A stretch of DNA of 64,000 nucleotides. It comes from Rhizobiaceae bacterium. Lineage in GTDB: Bacteria; Pseudomonadota; Alphaproteobacteria; Rhizobiales; Rhizobiaceae. The stretch's first letter is position 1. Each line of letters begins with the position of its first letter. The position numbers were made by a program, and so were the translations under genes. The notes below the pieces were generated by a model, which worked only from the letters and a program-made list of their open reading frames with translations, ran no database searches and had not been told where the DNA came from. The stretch spans positions 1,097,623 to 1,161,622 of the forward strand of contig JAEPNK010000001.1 in the NCBI GenBank assembly GCA_017643495.1, in the 5' to 3' direction. Shown here one piece after another: positions 35,300 through 44,540 of this stretch.

Positions 35300-35328
35300 G
35301 TTATACGGGAGTGAAAATTTTCGGTCAA
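35300..35328 (-). promoter_or_regulatory. Promoter of rplM-rpsI
   Basis: On the minus strand, TTGACC (complement of 35323-35328) and TATAAC (complement of 35300-35305) are spaced 17 bp apart. The -10 box is 87 bp upstream of the rplM ATG. The -10 sequence is the same as at the tRNA-Glu gene. Confidence 0.75.
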
Positions 35329-35500
35329 GTCACTATTTCGCGCTATTCCAATAAATAAGTAATAAAAAACAATAACTTGAAAATACGGTATCATAATACC
35401 TCAAGAATAAACCCTGTTATGCGGTCCCACTTCAACCACAATCATCCTATATCGCATTGGTTTTCACGAAATGATAACCTGAATGCCTGATTGGTAGTGC

Positions 35501-35968
35501 ATGGAAACCGGAAACTTGACAGCGATGGCGTGTGTATTGTCCCGACAGGTGAGGGCTGTTTTGCCTGTGGGGCTTGTATTTGCTTCGATAGGCCTGACTG
35601 CCTGTGTTTCCGATACCTTGAGCACCACCAATACCCAGCCCCAACCCCAGGCAGTCAAGGCTGCAAGTCAGGAAGTGCCTGACTATGATCCGGTCCAGCG
35701 GGCAGAGGCTGTCGCGGAAATGCGTGAAAAGGCGGTCAACGCCAATTCCGGTGAACTGACAAATGCCTATGCTTCACAGGACGGGCCCAATGAGCCAATG
35801 TTGCCTGCCCAAAGCGCGGCCAGGATACAGGAATTGCAACAGGCTGCAGAGCGCAATGAAAGCTCTGCCGGTGCAAATGATGCCCAGGCAAAGCAGCGTC
35901 AGATCCGTGCGATGCAGGAAAAGGCCCGTACCCATTATGGAAGTGCTGTTCAGACGATCGAGAACTGA
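35501..35968 (+). CDS. Hypothetical lipoprotein
   Basis: A 155-residue protein with a signal peptide ending in a lipobox (FASIGLTAC, Cys35), so it is predicted to be lipid-anchored. The mature part is hydrophilic, rich in Ala, Gln and Glu, and probably helical or disordered (QELQQAAERNESSAG). No family is recognised. The start may instead be the ATG at 35525. It is a lone gene upstream of hom. Confidence 0.65.
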   Translation: METGNLTAMACVLSRQVRAVLPVGLVFASIGLTACVSDTLSTTNTQPQPQAVKAASQEVPDYDPVQRAEAVAEMREKAVNANSGELTNAYASQDGPNEPMLPAQSAARIQELQQAAERNESSAGANDAQAKQRQIRAMQEKARTHYGSAVQTIEN

Positions 35969-36169
35969 TTTTCTTCGTTTGCCAGTCTGTCTTGTGATGC
36001 ATCTGTCACCTGTTCCGGACACATCCGGCTGGGGATGGTACCCCCATTGTTCCGAATAATCCCGCCCGATGCTTGCAACTGATCCGCAAAAATTGCAAAA
36101 GAACCTCGATTGTGGCTTGTGAGCTGATCACGGGCCAGACCTTTTCATTTCAACCGGACCGCTGACATC

Positions 36170-37480
36170 ATGAGCAATCCTCCGTTGCGGCTTGGCATAG
36201 CTGGCCTTGGCACCGTTGGCGTCGCACTTGTTAAACTGCTTGAACAGCACCGGCCGCTTCTGGCCGGCAGGTGTGGCCGCGAAATCACTGTAACAGCGGT
36301 CAATGCCCGCAATCGTGATCGCGACAGGGGCATCGCCATTTCGGATTTCATTTGGTTTGACACGGCCGAAGAACTCGCTGCCTCGCCAGACATTGACGTG
36401 TTTGTCGAACTGATTGGCGGTGAGGACGGTGCAGCGCTTGATGCTTCCCGTGCGGCCATCGCCAATGGCAAGCACGTGGTGACAGCAAACAAGGCAATGC
36501 TCGCAAAGCACGGCGTCGAACTGGCCGCACTCGCTGAAGAGGAAGGTGTCCTTCTCAATTTCGAAGCTGCAGTGGCCGGCGGTATTCCGGTGATCAAGAC
36601 CATGCGTGAAAGCCTGACCGCAAACCGTGTGGGCAGGGTCTATGGCATTCTCAACGGTACGTGCAACTACATGCTGACGCGCATGGAGCGGGAAGGCATT
36701 TCCTACGAGGACTGTCTGGCCGATGCCCAGGCACTTGGGTATGCGGAAGCGGATCCCACCTTCGATGTGGAAGGCTTCGATACGGCCCACAAGATCGCCA
36801 TTCTGGCAAGCCTTGCATTCGGCACCAGGATAGCCAGCGACGAAGTCTATGTGGAAGGCATTTCCAGTATCACCACCGCTGACATCAAGGCAGCAGCAAG
36901 TCTTGGATACCGCATCAAGCTGCTGGGTGTTGCCGTGAAAACCGAGAGTGGTGTTGAGCAGCGTGTCCACCCGACAATGGTTCCCGTGGAAAGCGAGATT
37001 GCGCAGATATCCGGCGTGACCAATGCTGTGGCGATTGACGCCGATATTGTCGGTACGCTGGTCATGTCCGGGCCGGGTGCCGGTGGGGATGCCACCGCTT
37101 CTGCTGTTGCCGGGGATATTGCCGATATTGCGAAATGCCTGCCCGGGGAACAAAAGGTTCCGGCGCTTGGTCGTCCTGCAACAGAACTTGAACCATACAA
37201 GCGCGCGCGGATGCGCAGCCATGAAGGCGGCTATTTTGTCCGCATGACGGTCAAGGACATGGCAGGTGTGTTTGCCAAGGTCGCAACGGCAATGGCCGAC
37301 CAGAAAATTTCACTGGAATCCATCGTGCAACATGCGGATGATACGGCTCCTGAAACCAACAAGACCATTATTCTGATTACCCATGAAACCACGGAAGCGG
37401 CTGCGCGCAAGGCACTGGAAGCCATCGGCAATGATGATTTCCTTGTCAGCCCGCCGCAAATGATAAGAATTGAGAAGTGA
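36170..37480 (+). CDS. hom: Homoserine dehydrogenase
   Basis: A 436-residue enzyme that reduces aspartate semialdehyde to homoserine on the way to threonine and methionine. The N-terminal NAD(P)-binding loop is GIAGLGTVGVALVKLL. The catalytic domain shows NGTCNYMLTRME and ADPTFDVEGFDTAHKIAILA. A C-terminal ACT domain (about residues 355-430) suggests feedback control by threonine. It precedes glpX by 13 bp, so the pair is likely co-transcribed. Confidence 0.97.
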   Translation: MSNPPLRLGIAGLGTVGVALVKLLEQHRPLLAGRCGREITVTAVNARNRDRDRGIAISDFIWFDTAEELAASPDIDVFVELIGGEDGAALDASRAAIANGKHVVTANKAMLAKHGVELAALAEEEGVLLNFEAAVAGGIPVIKTMRESLTANRVGRVYGILNGTCNYMLTRMEREGISYEDCLADAQALGYAEADPTFDVEGFDTAHKIAILASLAFGTRIASDEVYVEGISSITTADIKAAASLGYRIKLLGVAVKTESGVEQRVHPTMVPVESEIAQISGVTNAVAIDADIVGTLVMSGPGAGGDATASAVAGDIADIAKCLPGEQKVPALGRPATELEPYKRARMRSHEGGYFVRMTVKDMAGVFAKVATAMADQKISLESIVQHADDTAPETNKTIILITHETTEAAARKALEAIGNDDFLVSPPQMIRIEK

Positions 37481-37493
37481 GGGAGCCAAGGCT

Positions 37494-38474
37494 GTGAGTG
37501 ACAAGCAAAAGAGCGTTCTGGATCGCATTTTGACCCTGGAGATTGTCCGGGTCACCGAAGCTGCCGCTGTGGCTGCTGCCCGCCTGCGTGGCCAGGGGGA
37601 TGAGAAATCGGCTGATCAGGTTGCCGTTGACGCCATGCGCAGCGAGTTGAACCGCTTGCCCATCGACGGCAAGGTCGTGATTGGCGAGGGTGAGCGTGAT
37701 GAAGCCCCGATGCTCTATATCGGTGAGGAAGTCGGCACCAAGGATGGCCCCAAGGTTGATATCGCGCTTGACCCGCTGGAAGGAACCACGATCTGTGCCA
37801 AGAACCAGCCGAATTCCCTGGCTGTGATCGCCCTGGCTGAAGGCGGAAGCCTGCTCTATGCACCGGACGTCTACATGGACAAGATTGCCATCGGACCGGG
37901 CTATCCGGAAGGCCTGATTGACCTTGATGCAAAGCCGGGTGACAACCTTGCCCGCCTTGCGGAAGCCAAGGGCTGCAAGGTGAACGAACTGACAGCCTGT
38001 ATTCTGGATCGCCCAAGACATGCCGAACTGATTGCCGCCGTTCGCAAGGCCGGCGCTGCAATTAGACTGATCGGCGACGGTGATGTGGCAGGTGTTATCC
38101 ACACAACCGACCCCGATGAAACAGGAATAGACATCTATTTCGGAACCGGTGGCGCACCGGAAGGCGTGCTTGCTGCCGCCGCACTGCGCTGCATCGGTGG
38201 CCAGATGCAGGGCAGGTTGCTGCTTGATACACCTGAAAAGGTTGAGCGCGCCAGCAAGATGGGAATTGCCGACCCCAACAAGAAATACTCGATGATCGAA
38301 ATGGCGCAGGGAGATGTTCTGTTCGCAGCCACGGGCGTGACCGATGGCAACATGCTCAGCGGTGTGAAGTTCGGCAATGGTGAAATCCACACGCACACGG
38401 TAGTCATGCGCTCAGCGTCCGGTACGGTTCGTGAAATTCGCGCCCGTCACCAGAACATCGCAAAGTTCAATTGA
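37494..38474 (+). CDS. glpX: Class II fructose-1,6-bisphosphatase
   Basis: A 326-residue GlpX-type phosphatase acting in gluconeogenesis and possibly as sedoheptulose bisphosphatase. Motifs include VVIGEGERDEAPMLYIGEE and ALDPLEGTTICAKN (metal and phosphate site) and the late GGAPEGVLAAAALR. The chosen GTG start follows GGGAG. The longer ORF uses TTG inside hom. The order hom-glpX-recJ is frequent in alphaproteobacteria. Confidence 0.95.
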   Translation: MSDKQKSVLDRILTLEIVRVTEAAAVAAARLRGQGDEKSADQVAVDAMRSELNRLPIDGKVVIGEGERDEAPMLYIGEEVGTKDGPKVDIALDPLEGTTICAKNQPNSLAVIALAEGGSLLYAPDVYMDKIAIGPGYPEGLIDLDAKPGDNLARLAEAKGCKVNELTACILDRPRHAELIAAVRKAGAAIRLIGDGDVAGVIHTTDPDETGIDIYFGTGGAPEGVLAAAALRCIGGQMQGRLLLDTPEKVERASKMGIADPNKKYSMIEMAQGDVLFAATGVTDGNMLSGVKFGNGEIHTHTVVMRSASGTVREIRARHQNIAKFN

Positions 38475-38492
38475 AGCATGTAACGTGGCGGT

Positions 38493-40310
38493 ATGAAACT
38501 GCCTGACAGCAACGCTCCGCGCCCATTTCTCGAGGTCGGTTCCTCCGCATCCGGACAGTTGTGGGTTGAGCGCATGGATGCATCTGCCCGCAATACGGCG
38601 ATTGCCATTTCGCAAACCCTTGATGTTCCCGAACTGCTTGGGCGTGTCATGGCCGGGCGCGGGGTGAACCTGGAGGAAGCGGAAGCCTTTCTTGATCCCA
38701 CGATCCGCGATCTCATGCCGGATCCCGAAACCCTGACCGACATGAAGCCCGCAGCTGAAAGGCTCGCCAGGGCTGTTCTTGCCGGTGAGCGGGTCGCCAT
38801 ATTCGGTGATTATGATGTTGACGGAGCGTGTTCTTCCGCACTGCTTTCCAAGTTTCTCGAACATCACGGGCTGACCAGTGAAATCTACATTCCCGACCGG
38901 ATTTTCGAAGGCTATGGCCCGAATCCGGAAGCCATTCGCCTGCTCGTGGAAAATGGCGCTGGGCTGATCGTTACCGTTGATTGTGGCGCTACGAGTTTTG
39001 AAGCCCTGGAAGAAGCGGCCAGGCTTGGTGTGGATGTGGTTGTTCTGGACCACCACCAGATGGGGGCGGAACTTCCGGCCTGTGTGGCGCTTGTCAATCC
39101 GAACAGGCAGGATGACCTGTCCGGCCTTGGCTACATGTGTGCGGCAGGTGTCGTCTTCATGACTCTGGTCGCCTTGCTCAGGCAATTGCGTCAAAAGCGG
39201 GCATATGAAGACAAGAACCGCTTTCCCGGCGGGATGCCGGATCTCCTTTCCTGGCTGGATCTTGTTGCCCTTGCGACCGTTTGTGATGTCGTACCCCTGA
39301 CAGGACTCAACCGCGCGTTTGTGGTCAAGGGCCTGCAGGTCATGCAGTTGCGCAAAAATCCCGGCCTCAAGGCGCTGATGAAGATTGGCAGGCTTGATGG
39401 TCCACCAAGGCCCTATCATCTGGGGTTTGTCCTGGGTCCCAGGATCAATGCGGGCGGGCGCATTGGCGATGCTGCCCTTGGCTCGCGCCTGCTGACCAGC
39501 TCAGACGAAAATGTGGCCGAGGATATTGCCCGGCAACTCGAAGCGTTGAACCAGGAACGCCAGCGCGCCGAAAAGAAAATGCTGGAGGAAGCCGTTGCCG
39601 AAGCAGAAGCGGAAATCGGGGATGGCGAGGGACCGGCGGTGATTGTTGTGGCAAGTGACCGTTGGCATCCAGGGATTGTCGGGCTTCTGGCATCCCGCCT
39701 CAAGGAACGGTTTTCCCGTCCTGCCTTTGCCGTCGCGTTTGACGGGCATGGCAAGGGGGCCGGTTCCGGGCGTTCGGTCTCGGGGGTTGATATCGGCCTT
39801 GCCGTGCGTTCAGCCGTTGCCGAAGGATTTCTTGAAAAGGGCGGTGGCCATGCCATGGCGGCAGGCTTGACCGTGAGCCGGGACAAACTGGGCGACTTGC
39901 GCGGCTATCTGGAGAGCATGCTGGCTGATCAGGTGTCGGGCGCAAGGGCAGCGCGGCAACTCAAGATTGATGGCGCCCTTACAGCAAGAAGTGCCACGCT
40001 TGACCTGGTTGAATTGCTGGAACGGGCCGGACCCTACGGACAATCCCATCCCCAGCCGGTTTTCGCTTTCCCTGCCCACCATGTGCGTAATGCCAGGGTG
40101 GTGGGGGCTGACCATGTTTCCTTCGAAATGACGGCAGGCGATGGTGCCCGCCTTCGCGGCATTGCGTTCCGGGCGGCAGATACCGAGACCGGCAAACTGT
40201 TGTTGGCCCGCAATTCCGGACCTGTGCATCTTGCAGGCACCATCGGGGCGGATTTCTATCAGGGCAATCGGCGTGTCCAGTTCCGACTGATTGACGCCAG
40301 CAAAGCCTGA
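38493..40310 (+). CDS. recJ: Single-stranded-DNA-specific exonuclease RecJ
   Basis: A 605-residue 5'-3' exonuclease of the DHH phosphoesterase family used in RecF-pathway recombination and mismatch repair. The catalytic motifs are clear: IFGDYDVDGACSSALL, IVTVDCGATS and VVLDHHQMG (the DHH motif). The DHHA1 domain carries GRINAGGRIGDA-like and GSGRSVSG sequences and KGGGHAMAAGL. A C-terminal OB-like region completes the protein. It begins 18 bp after glpX. Confidence 0.97.
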   Translation: MKLPDSNAPRPFLEVGSSASGQLWVERMDASARNTAIAISQTLDVPELLGRVMAGRGVNLEEAEAFLDPTIRDLMPDPETLTDMKPAAERLARAVLAGERVAIFGDYDVDGACSSALLSKFLEHHGLTSEIYIPDRIFEGYGPNPEAIRLLVENGAGLIVTVDCGATSFEALEEAARLGVDVVVLDHHQMGAELPACVALVNPNRQDDLSGLGYMCAAGVVFMTLVALLRQLRQKRAYEDKNRFPGGMPDLLSWLDLVALATVCDVVPLTGLNRAFVVKGLQVMQLRKNPGLKALMKIGRLDGPPRPYHLGFVLGPRINAGGRIGDAALGSRLLTSSDENVAEDIARQLEALNQERQRAEKKMLEEAVAEAEAEIGDGEGPAVIVVASDRWHPGIVGLLASRLKERFSRPAFAVAFDGHGKGAGSGRSVSGVDIGLAVRSAVAEGFLEKGGGHAMAAGLTVSRDKLGDLRGYLESMLADQVSGARAARQLKIDGALTARSATLDLVELLERAGPYGQSHPQPVFAFPAHHVRNARVVGADHVSFEMTAGDGARLRGIAFRAADTETGKLLLARNSGPVHLAGTIGADFYQGNRRVQFRLIDASKA

Positions 40311-40461
40311 TTGCGTTAACCATACCCCTGTTTTTCCTTTTGTTTACAAGTCGCTGTGCAACGAAACCGGCTTTTTGCGCGTTGTGTGTGTGAAACAGCA
40401 CAGATGTCGGAATTTTAGGCGGATAAAATCCGGACAAACAAAACAAATACCGGAGGGTCAA

Positions 40462-40653
40462 ATGAAAAACGCAATATTCCTGGCTGCTGTCGTGCTTGGC
40501 GTTTCATACATCGCGCATGCCAATATGGGTGAAAAACACGCTGAAGCGCTCGCAAAAACCAATTCAAGGATTCACGCAGCGGTGGATGCGCGCGAAAACG
40601 CCCAGATCAAATCGGCGTCCATCGACTCGCAAGATTCTGAAAACAAGCTTTGA
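40462..40653 (+). CDS. Small secreted protein
   Basis: A 63-residue protein with a signal peptide (KNAIFLAAVVLGVSYIAHA). The mature part of about 43 residues is polar and helical. An excellent GGAGG lies eight bases before the ATG at 40462, which strongly supports the start over the longer ORF. No family is recognised. It follows recJ after a 151-bp gap and is probably expressed from its own promoter. Confidence 0.65.
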   Translation: MKNAIFLAAVVLGVSYIAHANMGEKHAEALAKTNSRIHAAVDARENAQIKSASIDSQDSENKL

Positions 40654-40664
40654 AAACAAGTGCT

Positions 40665-41696
40665 TCAGTCAATCATGTCTCGCATGCTGATGCTTGAGCC
40701 CTGACCGATACGGTCAAAATTTTGCTCAAGCCAGCCTGCAGCAGATTTTCGACCGAGATCACGCAAATAGATCAGAAAATCCAGTTCAAGATTGTGTTTT
40801 GATGAACTGGAAAGTTCTTTCATCTCGTCGGCCGCAGAAATCACATGCATGTAAACGCGCATGTATTCCTTCGGATCAAGTTTTCCTTCATCAATCAGCC
40901 GTGTCACGAATTCCACATTGCGCAACTCCCTGAGAAGGGTGGAATTGAAGGTGATTTCGTTTAAGCGGTTTTCAATGGCCCGCGCACTTTTCGGCACATC
41001 ATCCGCCTCGACAGGGTTTACCTGCACCAGAATGACATCCTGGCAGCCGGTTTCGTAAAACAGCGGATAAAGCGGCGGATTGCCCATGTATCCGCCGTCC
41101 CAGTAAGCTTCGCCATCAATTTCCACTGCCTGGAAAATATGTGGCAGGCAACTTGATGCCAGTACCGCATCAACGGTCACATGATCTTCGTCAAAAACCT
41201 TGATCTTGCCTGTCCGTACATTCGTTGCGCTGACAAAAAGCTTGAAACGGCTGCTCTTGCGGATCAGTTCAAAGTCGACCATGTCGGTAAGCAGTTCCCG
41301 CAAGGGGTTGATATCGAGCGGGTTGAATTCATAGGGCGAGTACATCCGGACCATGGCATCGAAAAACATCCGGCCTGGAGAATTGTCGAGTGTCCAGTCG
41401 GAAACAAGTTTGGAGTAGGGAAGTCGCTGGATCGGGCTGAACAGGTCGAAACTGCTCAGTCTCCGCCAGAAATTCTCAAGTGCCTCACGTGCACCTTCTT
41501 CGCGGTTCCGGCAGAAACCGTCTGCAAGTACCACGGCGTTGATCGCACCGGCGCTTGTTCCGCTGATGCCCTCGATTTCTATGCGGGCATCTTCAAGAAG
41601 ATAATCGAGAACACCCCATGTGAATGCCCCGTGGGCACCACCCCCCTGCAGGGCGAGGTTGACGGTTTTGGTTTTGCTCGTACGCTTGCGGGCCAA
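40665..41696 (-). CDS. Patatin-like phospholipase
   Basis: A 343-residue patatin-fold acyl hydrolase. The oxyanion hole glycines are in LALQGGGAHGAFTWGVL. The nucleophile Ser is in the GxSxG motif SGTSAGAINAVVLADG. The dyad Asp is in YWDGGYMGNPPLYPL. There is no signal peptide, so it is probably cytoplasmic and acts on phospholipids or polyhydroxyalkanoate-type esters. The substrate cannot be assigned. Confidence 0.9.
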   Translation of the reverse strand: MARKRTSKTKTVNLALQGGGAHGAFTWGVLDYLLEDARIEIEGISGTSAGAINAVVLADGFCRNREEGAREALENFWRRLSSFDLFSPIQRLPYSKLVSDWTLDNSPGRMFFDAMVRMYSPYEFNPLDINPLRELLTDMVDFELIRKSSRFKLFVSATNVRTGKIKVFDEDHVTVDAVLASSCLPHIFQAVEIDGEAYWDGGYMGNPPLYPLFYETGCQDVILVQVNPVEADDVPKSARAIENRLNEITFNSTLLRELRNVEFVTRLIDEGKLDPKEYMRVYMHVISAADEMKELSSSSKHNLELDFLIYLRDLGRKSAAGWLEQNFDRIGQGSSISMRDMID

Positions 41697-41818
41697 ACTT
41701 CATTCCTGCTGTTAACGGCTGTTTTCCGGGAAAACGATATCCAGCACATATCGCAACAGTCGACAAGTTCAACATGCCTGTCCCGGGTTGATTGGATGAA
41801 TTGTTTTGCGGGTTCGCA

Positions 41819-42547
41819 TCAGCGCCTGTCGAGACTGGCGACCCCGCTTCCCATCACTTCGCGGATCAGTTTGTTGAGAATGGCATTTCTGAAATCCTTG
41901 AAGCTGGCAGCTTCCATCAGAAAGGCGCCCGGTCCCCCGATCACATGGTTGAGATAGTGTTCCCTCAACTCGATCTTGGCCAGGGCTCCGAGATCATAGT
42001 CTTCATTGTAGATGACCAGCCCGTTTATGGTAATGCCCTTGCCGAGTGCTGCATCCCGGCCACTGCGCGAACTGGCAGTGCTGCCCGAGCCGTCCCCTGA
42101 AATGTCAATAACCGCACGGCTGCCACTGAAACCGTTATTCTCAATGGACCTTGCTGCGTAGCGGATTGCCCCGCCAATATCCGTCATGCCGGAGATGAGC
42201 CTTGGCGCAGTTCTCACCCTTGCAGCAAATTCCACAGCACGTTCTGCTGAATTCACATGGGTCCATCCGACAACGGTTTTCTGCCTGCCCAGGCCCGCCC
42301 ACTCCACCAGTGTGACTGCAATTCCGATATTCCCCATTCCTTCGATGACTGCAATGAAGTCCGGATGGGCAAACGCATGGGAAAGCCCCTGCCGCTGAAG
42401 TTCAAATTCCACGCCGTCAACACTGGTGGACGTATCCATGGCCAGAACAAGTTCAAGCACAACAGGTTGTTGCTGCGCCCGCACACCTGGCTGGACGAGC
42501 AAAAGCGAAAACAGCAATGTCAGTAAAATGCGGGCCTGCAACCGCAC
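41819..42547 (-). CDS. DUF1194 secreted von Willebrand A-like protein
   Basis: A 242-residue exported protein of the DUF1194 family. It has a signal peptide (ILLTLLFSLLLVQPGVRA) and a VWA-like fold with the metal-site motif AMDTSTSVDGVEF (DxSxS) near the start. Further typical segments are SGMTDIGGAIRYAA and VIDISGDGSGS. It begins with GTG directly after the stop of the upstream SDR gene, so the two are coupled. The function of the family is unknown. Confidence 0.85.
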   Translation of the reverse strand: MRLQARILLTLLFSLLLVQPGVRAQQQPVVLELVLAMDTSTSVDGVEFELQRQGLSHAFAHPDFIAVIEGMGNIGIAVTLVEWAGLGRQKTVVGWTHVNSAERAVEFAARVRTAPRLISGMTDIGGAIRYAARSIENNGFSGSRAVIDISGDGSGSTASSRSGRDAALGKGITINGLVIYNEDYDLGALAKIELREHYLNHVIGGPGAFLMEAASFKDFRNAILNKLIREVMGSGVASLDRR

Positions 42548-43294
42548 TTAATACGTGGCACGGCCGCCCGAAATATCGAACACGCCGGCTGTGGTGAATG
42601 AGTTTTCGCGACTGGCAAGCCAGCAAACGAGTGAGGCAATTTCCTCGACCTTTACAAACCTGCCACGGGGAACCTTGGACAGCATGTAGTCGATATGTTC
42701 CTGCGTCATCTGGTCGAAAATTCGTGTTTTTGCCGCTGCCGGGGTAATGCAGTTCGCGGCGATATCAACATCCGCAAGTTCCTTGCCAAGCGACTTGGTG
42801 AACCCGATCACGGCAGCCTTGGAGGCGGAGTATGCCGATGCATTCGGATTGCCCTCCTTGCCGGCGATCGAAGCAATGTTGATGATCCGTCCGTAGCCAA
42901 GTTTCTTCATGTGCGGAACGGCAGCCCGGCATGTATGGAACGTGCCGTTGAGGTTCAGGCTGATGATCCGGTTCCATTCATCGACCGGATAGGCGTCGAC
43001 AGTGGTGTTCATCCCTGCCATGCCTGCTGAATTGACAAGTATGGAAAGGTGGCCGAGCTCGCTTGCAACCTGGTCAGCGGCAGTCTGCACGGCTTCATGG
43101 TCGGTAATGTCAACGCGGCAGGATGAGGCTGCGTCACCCAGTTCAGCCACGGCCTTGTCGAGCAGGTCCCCGTCAATGTCCCACAGGGACACCCTGGAAC
43201 CGGAATCAATCATGCGCTTGGCACATGCAAGGCCGATACCCTGTGCGCCACCGGTTATCACGGCAACTTCGCCTGCGAGATCATAACTGTTCAA
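42548..43294 (-). CDS. Short-chain dehydrogenase/reductase
   Basis: A 248-residue classical SDR. The nucleotide site is ITGGAQGIGLA. The conserved LVNSAG and the catalytic Ser-Tyr-Lys (NIASIAGKEG...SAYSASKAA) are visible. Asp at the end of the second strand (LWDIDGD) points to NAD(H) preference. It lies 72 bp downstream of the fumarylacetoacetate-hydrolase-like gene on the same strand, so both may act on a sugar acid or ketoacid such as in L-fucose or rhamnose oxidation. The exact substrate is unknown. Confidence 0.88.
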   Translation of the reverse strand: MNSYDLAGEVAVITGGAQGIGLACAKRMIDSGSRVSLWDIDGDLLDKAVAELGDAASSCRVDITDHEAVQTAADQVASELGHLSILVNSAGMAGMNTTVDAYPVDEWNRIISLNLNGTFHTCRAAVPHMKKLGYGRIINIASIAGKEGNPNASAYSASKAAVIGFTKSLGKELADVDIAANCITPAAAKTRIFDQMTQEHIDYMLSKVPRGRFVKVEEIASLVCWLASRENSFTTAGVFDISGGRATY

Positions 43295-43366
43295 CGGTCT
43301 GCTCCTCCTGCTGACTGCAATGCCGGGAACCGGTTGTTTTCAGGCAGCCGGTTCCCGGGCTTTGTT

Positions 43367-44215
43367 TTACTTGTCCATTTTGACGGTCTGGCGTTGCTGG
43401 CCAAGGCCTTCAATGCTGAGTTCCATCACGTCACCGACTTTCAGGAATTTCGGCTTTGGCTTGATCCCTGCGCCCACGCCTGGCGGTGTGCCGGTGATAA
43501 TGACATCACCCGGATTGAGCGTGAAAAGGTGTGACAGGTGTTCAATGATCTCCGCAACGGTGAAAATCATCAGTGATGTGCTGCCGGTCTGCATGCGCTT
43601 GCCGTTGACATCAAGTGTCAGTTCCAGGTTCTGGACATCCTTAACCTCGTCCCTGGTGACAAGCCACGGGCCAAGCGGACCGAATGTGTCGCAGGATTTT
43701 CCCTTGGTCCATTGACCGGTCAGGCTTTTCTGGAAGGTGCGTTCGGAAACATCGTTTGCAACGCAATAGCCCGCAACATATTTCAGCGCGTCATCCTTGC
43801 TGACGTATTTTGCCTTGCGACCGATGACTACGCCGAGTTCGACTTCCCAATCGGTTGTTTTGGATTTGCGCGGCATGACAACATTGTCATTGGGGCCGAT
43901 AATGGCCGATGTTGCCTTCATGAACAAAAGCGGATGTTCAGGAATGTCTGCGCCGGTTTCCTTTGCATGGTCAATGTAATTGAGGCCGATACACATCATC
44001 TTGCCGACATTGCCGACACAGGGGCCGATCCGTGGTTTGCCTTTCACAATCGGCAGGGAATCCGGATCCAGCTTCTTCAGTTTTGACAGGGAACTGGAGG
44101 TGATTGTCTCGCCTGTAATGTCACTGACATGATCGGAAAGGTCACGGATTTTTCCGTCAGGTCCCACCAGACCGGGTTTTTCGGCACCCGCCTTGCCATA
44201 TCGTACAAGTTTCAT
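43367..44215 (-). CDS. Fumarylacetoacetate hydrolase family protein
   Basis: A 282-residue FAH-fold protein. The metal site carboxylates are in DWEVELGVVIGRKA and the downstream CVANDVSERTFQ. The active-site stretches CIGLNYIDHAKETG and GDVIITGTPPGVG are typical of the group annotated as ureidoglycolate lyase or 2,4-diketo-3-deoxy-sugar-acid hydrolase. Together with the SDR gene that follows, the second role (an SDR then FAH step) is plausible. The reaction is not proven. Confidence 0.87.
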   Translation of the reverse strand: MKLVRYGKAGAEKPGLVGPDGKIRDLSDHVSDITGETITSSSLSKLKKLDPDSLPIVKGKPRIGPCVGNVGKMMCIGLNYIDHAKETGADIPEHPLLFMKATSAIIGPNDNVVMPRKSKTTDWEVELGVVIGRKAKYVSKDDALKYVAGYCVANDVSERTFQKSLTGQWTKGKSCDTFGPLGPWLVTRDEVKDVQNLELTLDVNGKRMQTGSTSLMIFTVAEIIEHLSHLFTLNPGDVIITGTPPGVGAGIKPKPKFLKVGDVMELSIEGLGQQRQTVKMDK

Positions 44216-44330
44216 GAAAAGTCCTCATTGATGCAATGCAGCCCGAATGCAACCATACCCGTGCGGAGTCAAGCTTGTAACGTCCGTGACATAGCTTTCG
44301 GTATGTTTTTGATGAGGGGGGAAACAACAC

Positions 44331-44405
44331 TGGTACTCCCTAGGGGAATCGAACCCCTCTTTCCAGGTTGAAAACCTGGCGTCCTAACCGATAGACGAAG
44401 GGAGC
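44331..44405 (-). tRNA. tRNA-Glu (anticodon TTC)
   Basis: On the minus strand, acceptor GCTCCCT pairs with AGGGAGT. The anticodon stem CCAGG/CCTGG encloses TTTTCAA (anticodon TTC). The T arm is AGGGG/CCCCT with TTCGATT, followed by A and encoded CCA. Confidence 0.97.
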
Positions 44406-44420
44406 ATCAGTGTGAGCCGC

Positions 44421-44449
44421 GTTATAAAAGCGCGAGGGCAGCACTTCAA
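44421..44449 (-). promoter_or_regulatory. Promoter of the tRNA-Glu gene
   Basis: On the minus strand, TTGAAG (complement of 44444-44449), a 17-bp spacer and TATAAC (complement of 44421-44426). The -10 box lies 16 bp before the mature 5' end. Confidence 0.7.
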
Positions 44450-44540
44450 GCGATATTTTCGGTGAAACGGAAAAAAATTCACACCCGATGCCTGCGGATC
44501 ATTCATACATGTCGTGCAGGCTGCGGAAGCGGTGAGAGGC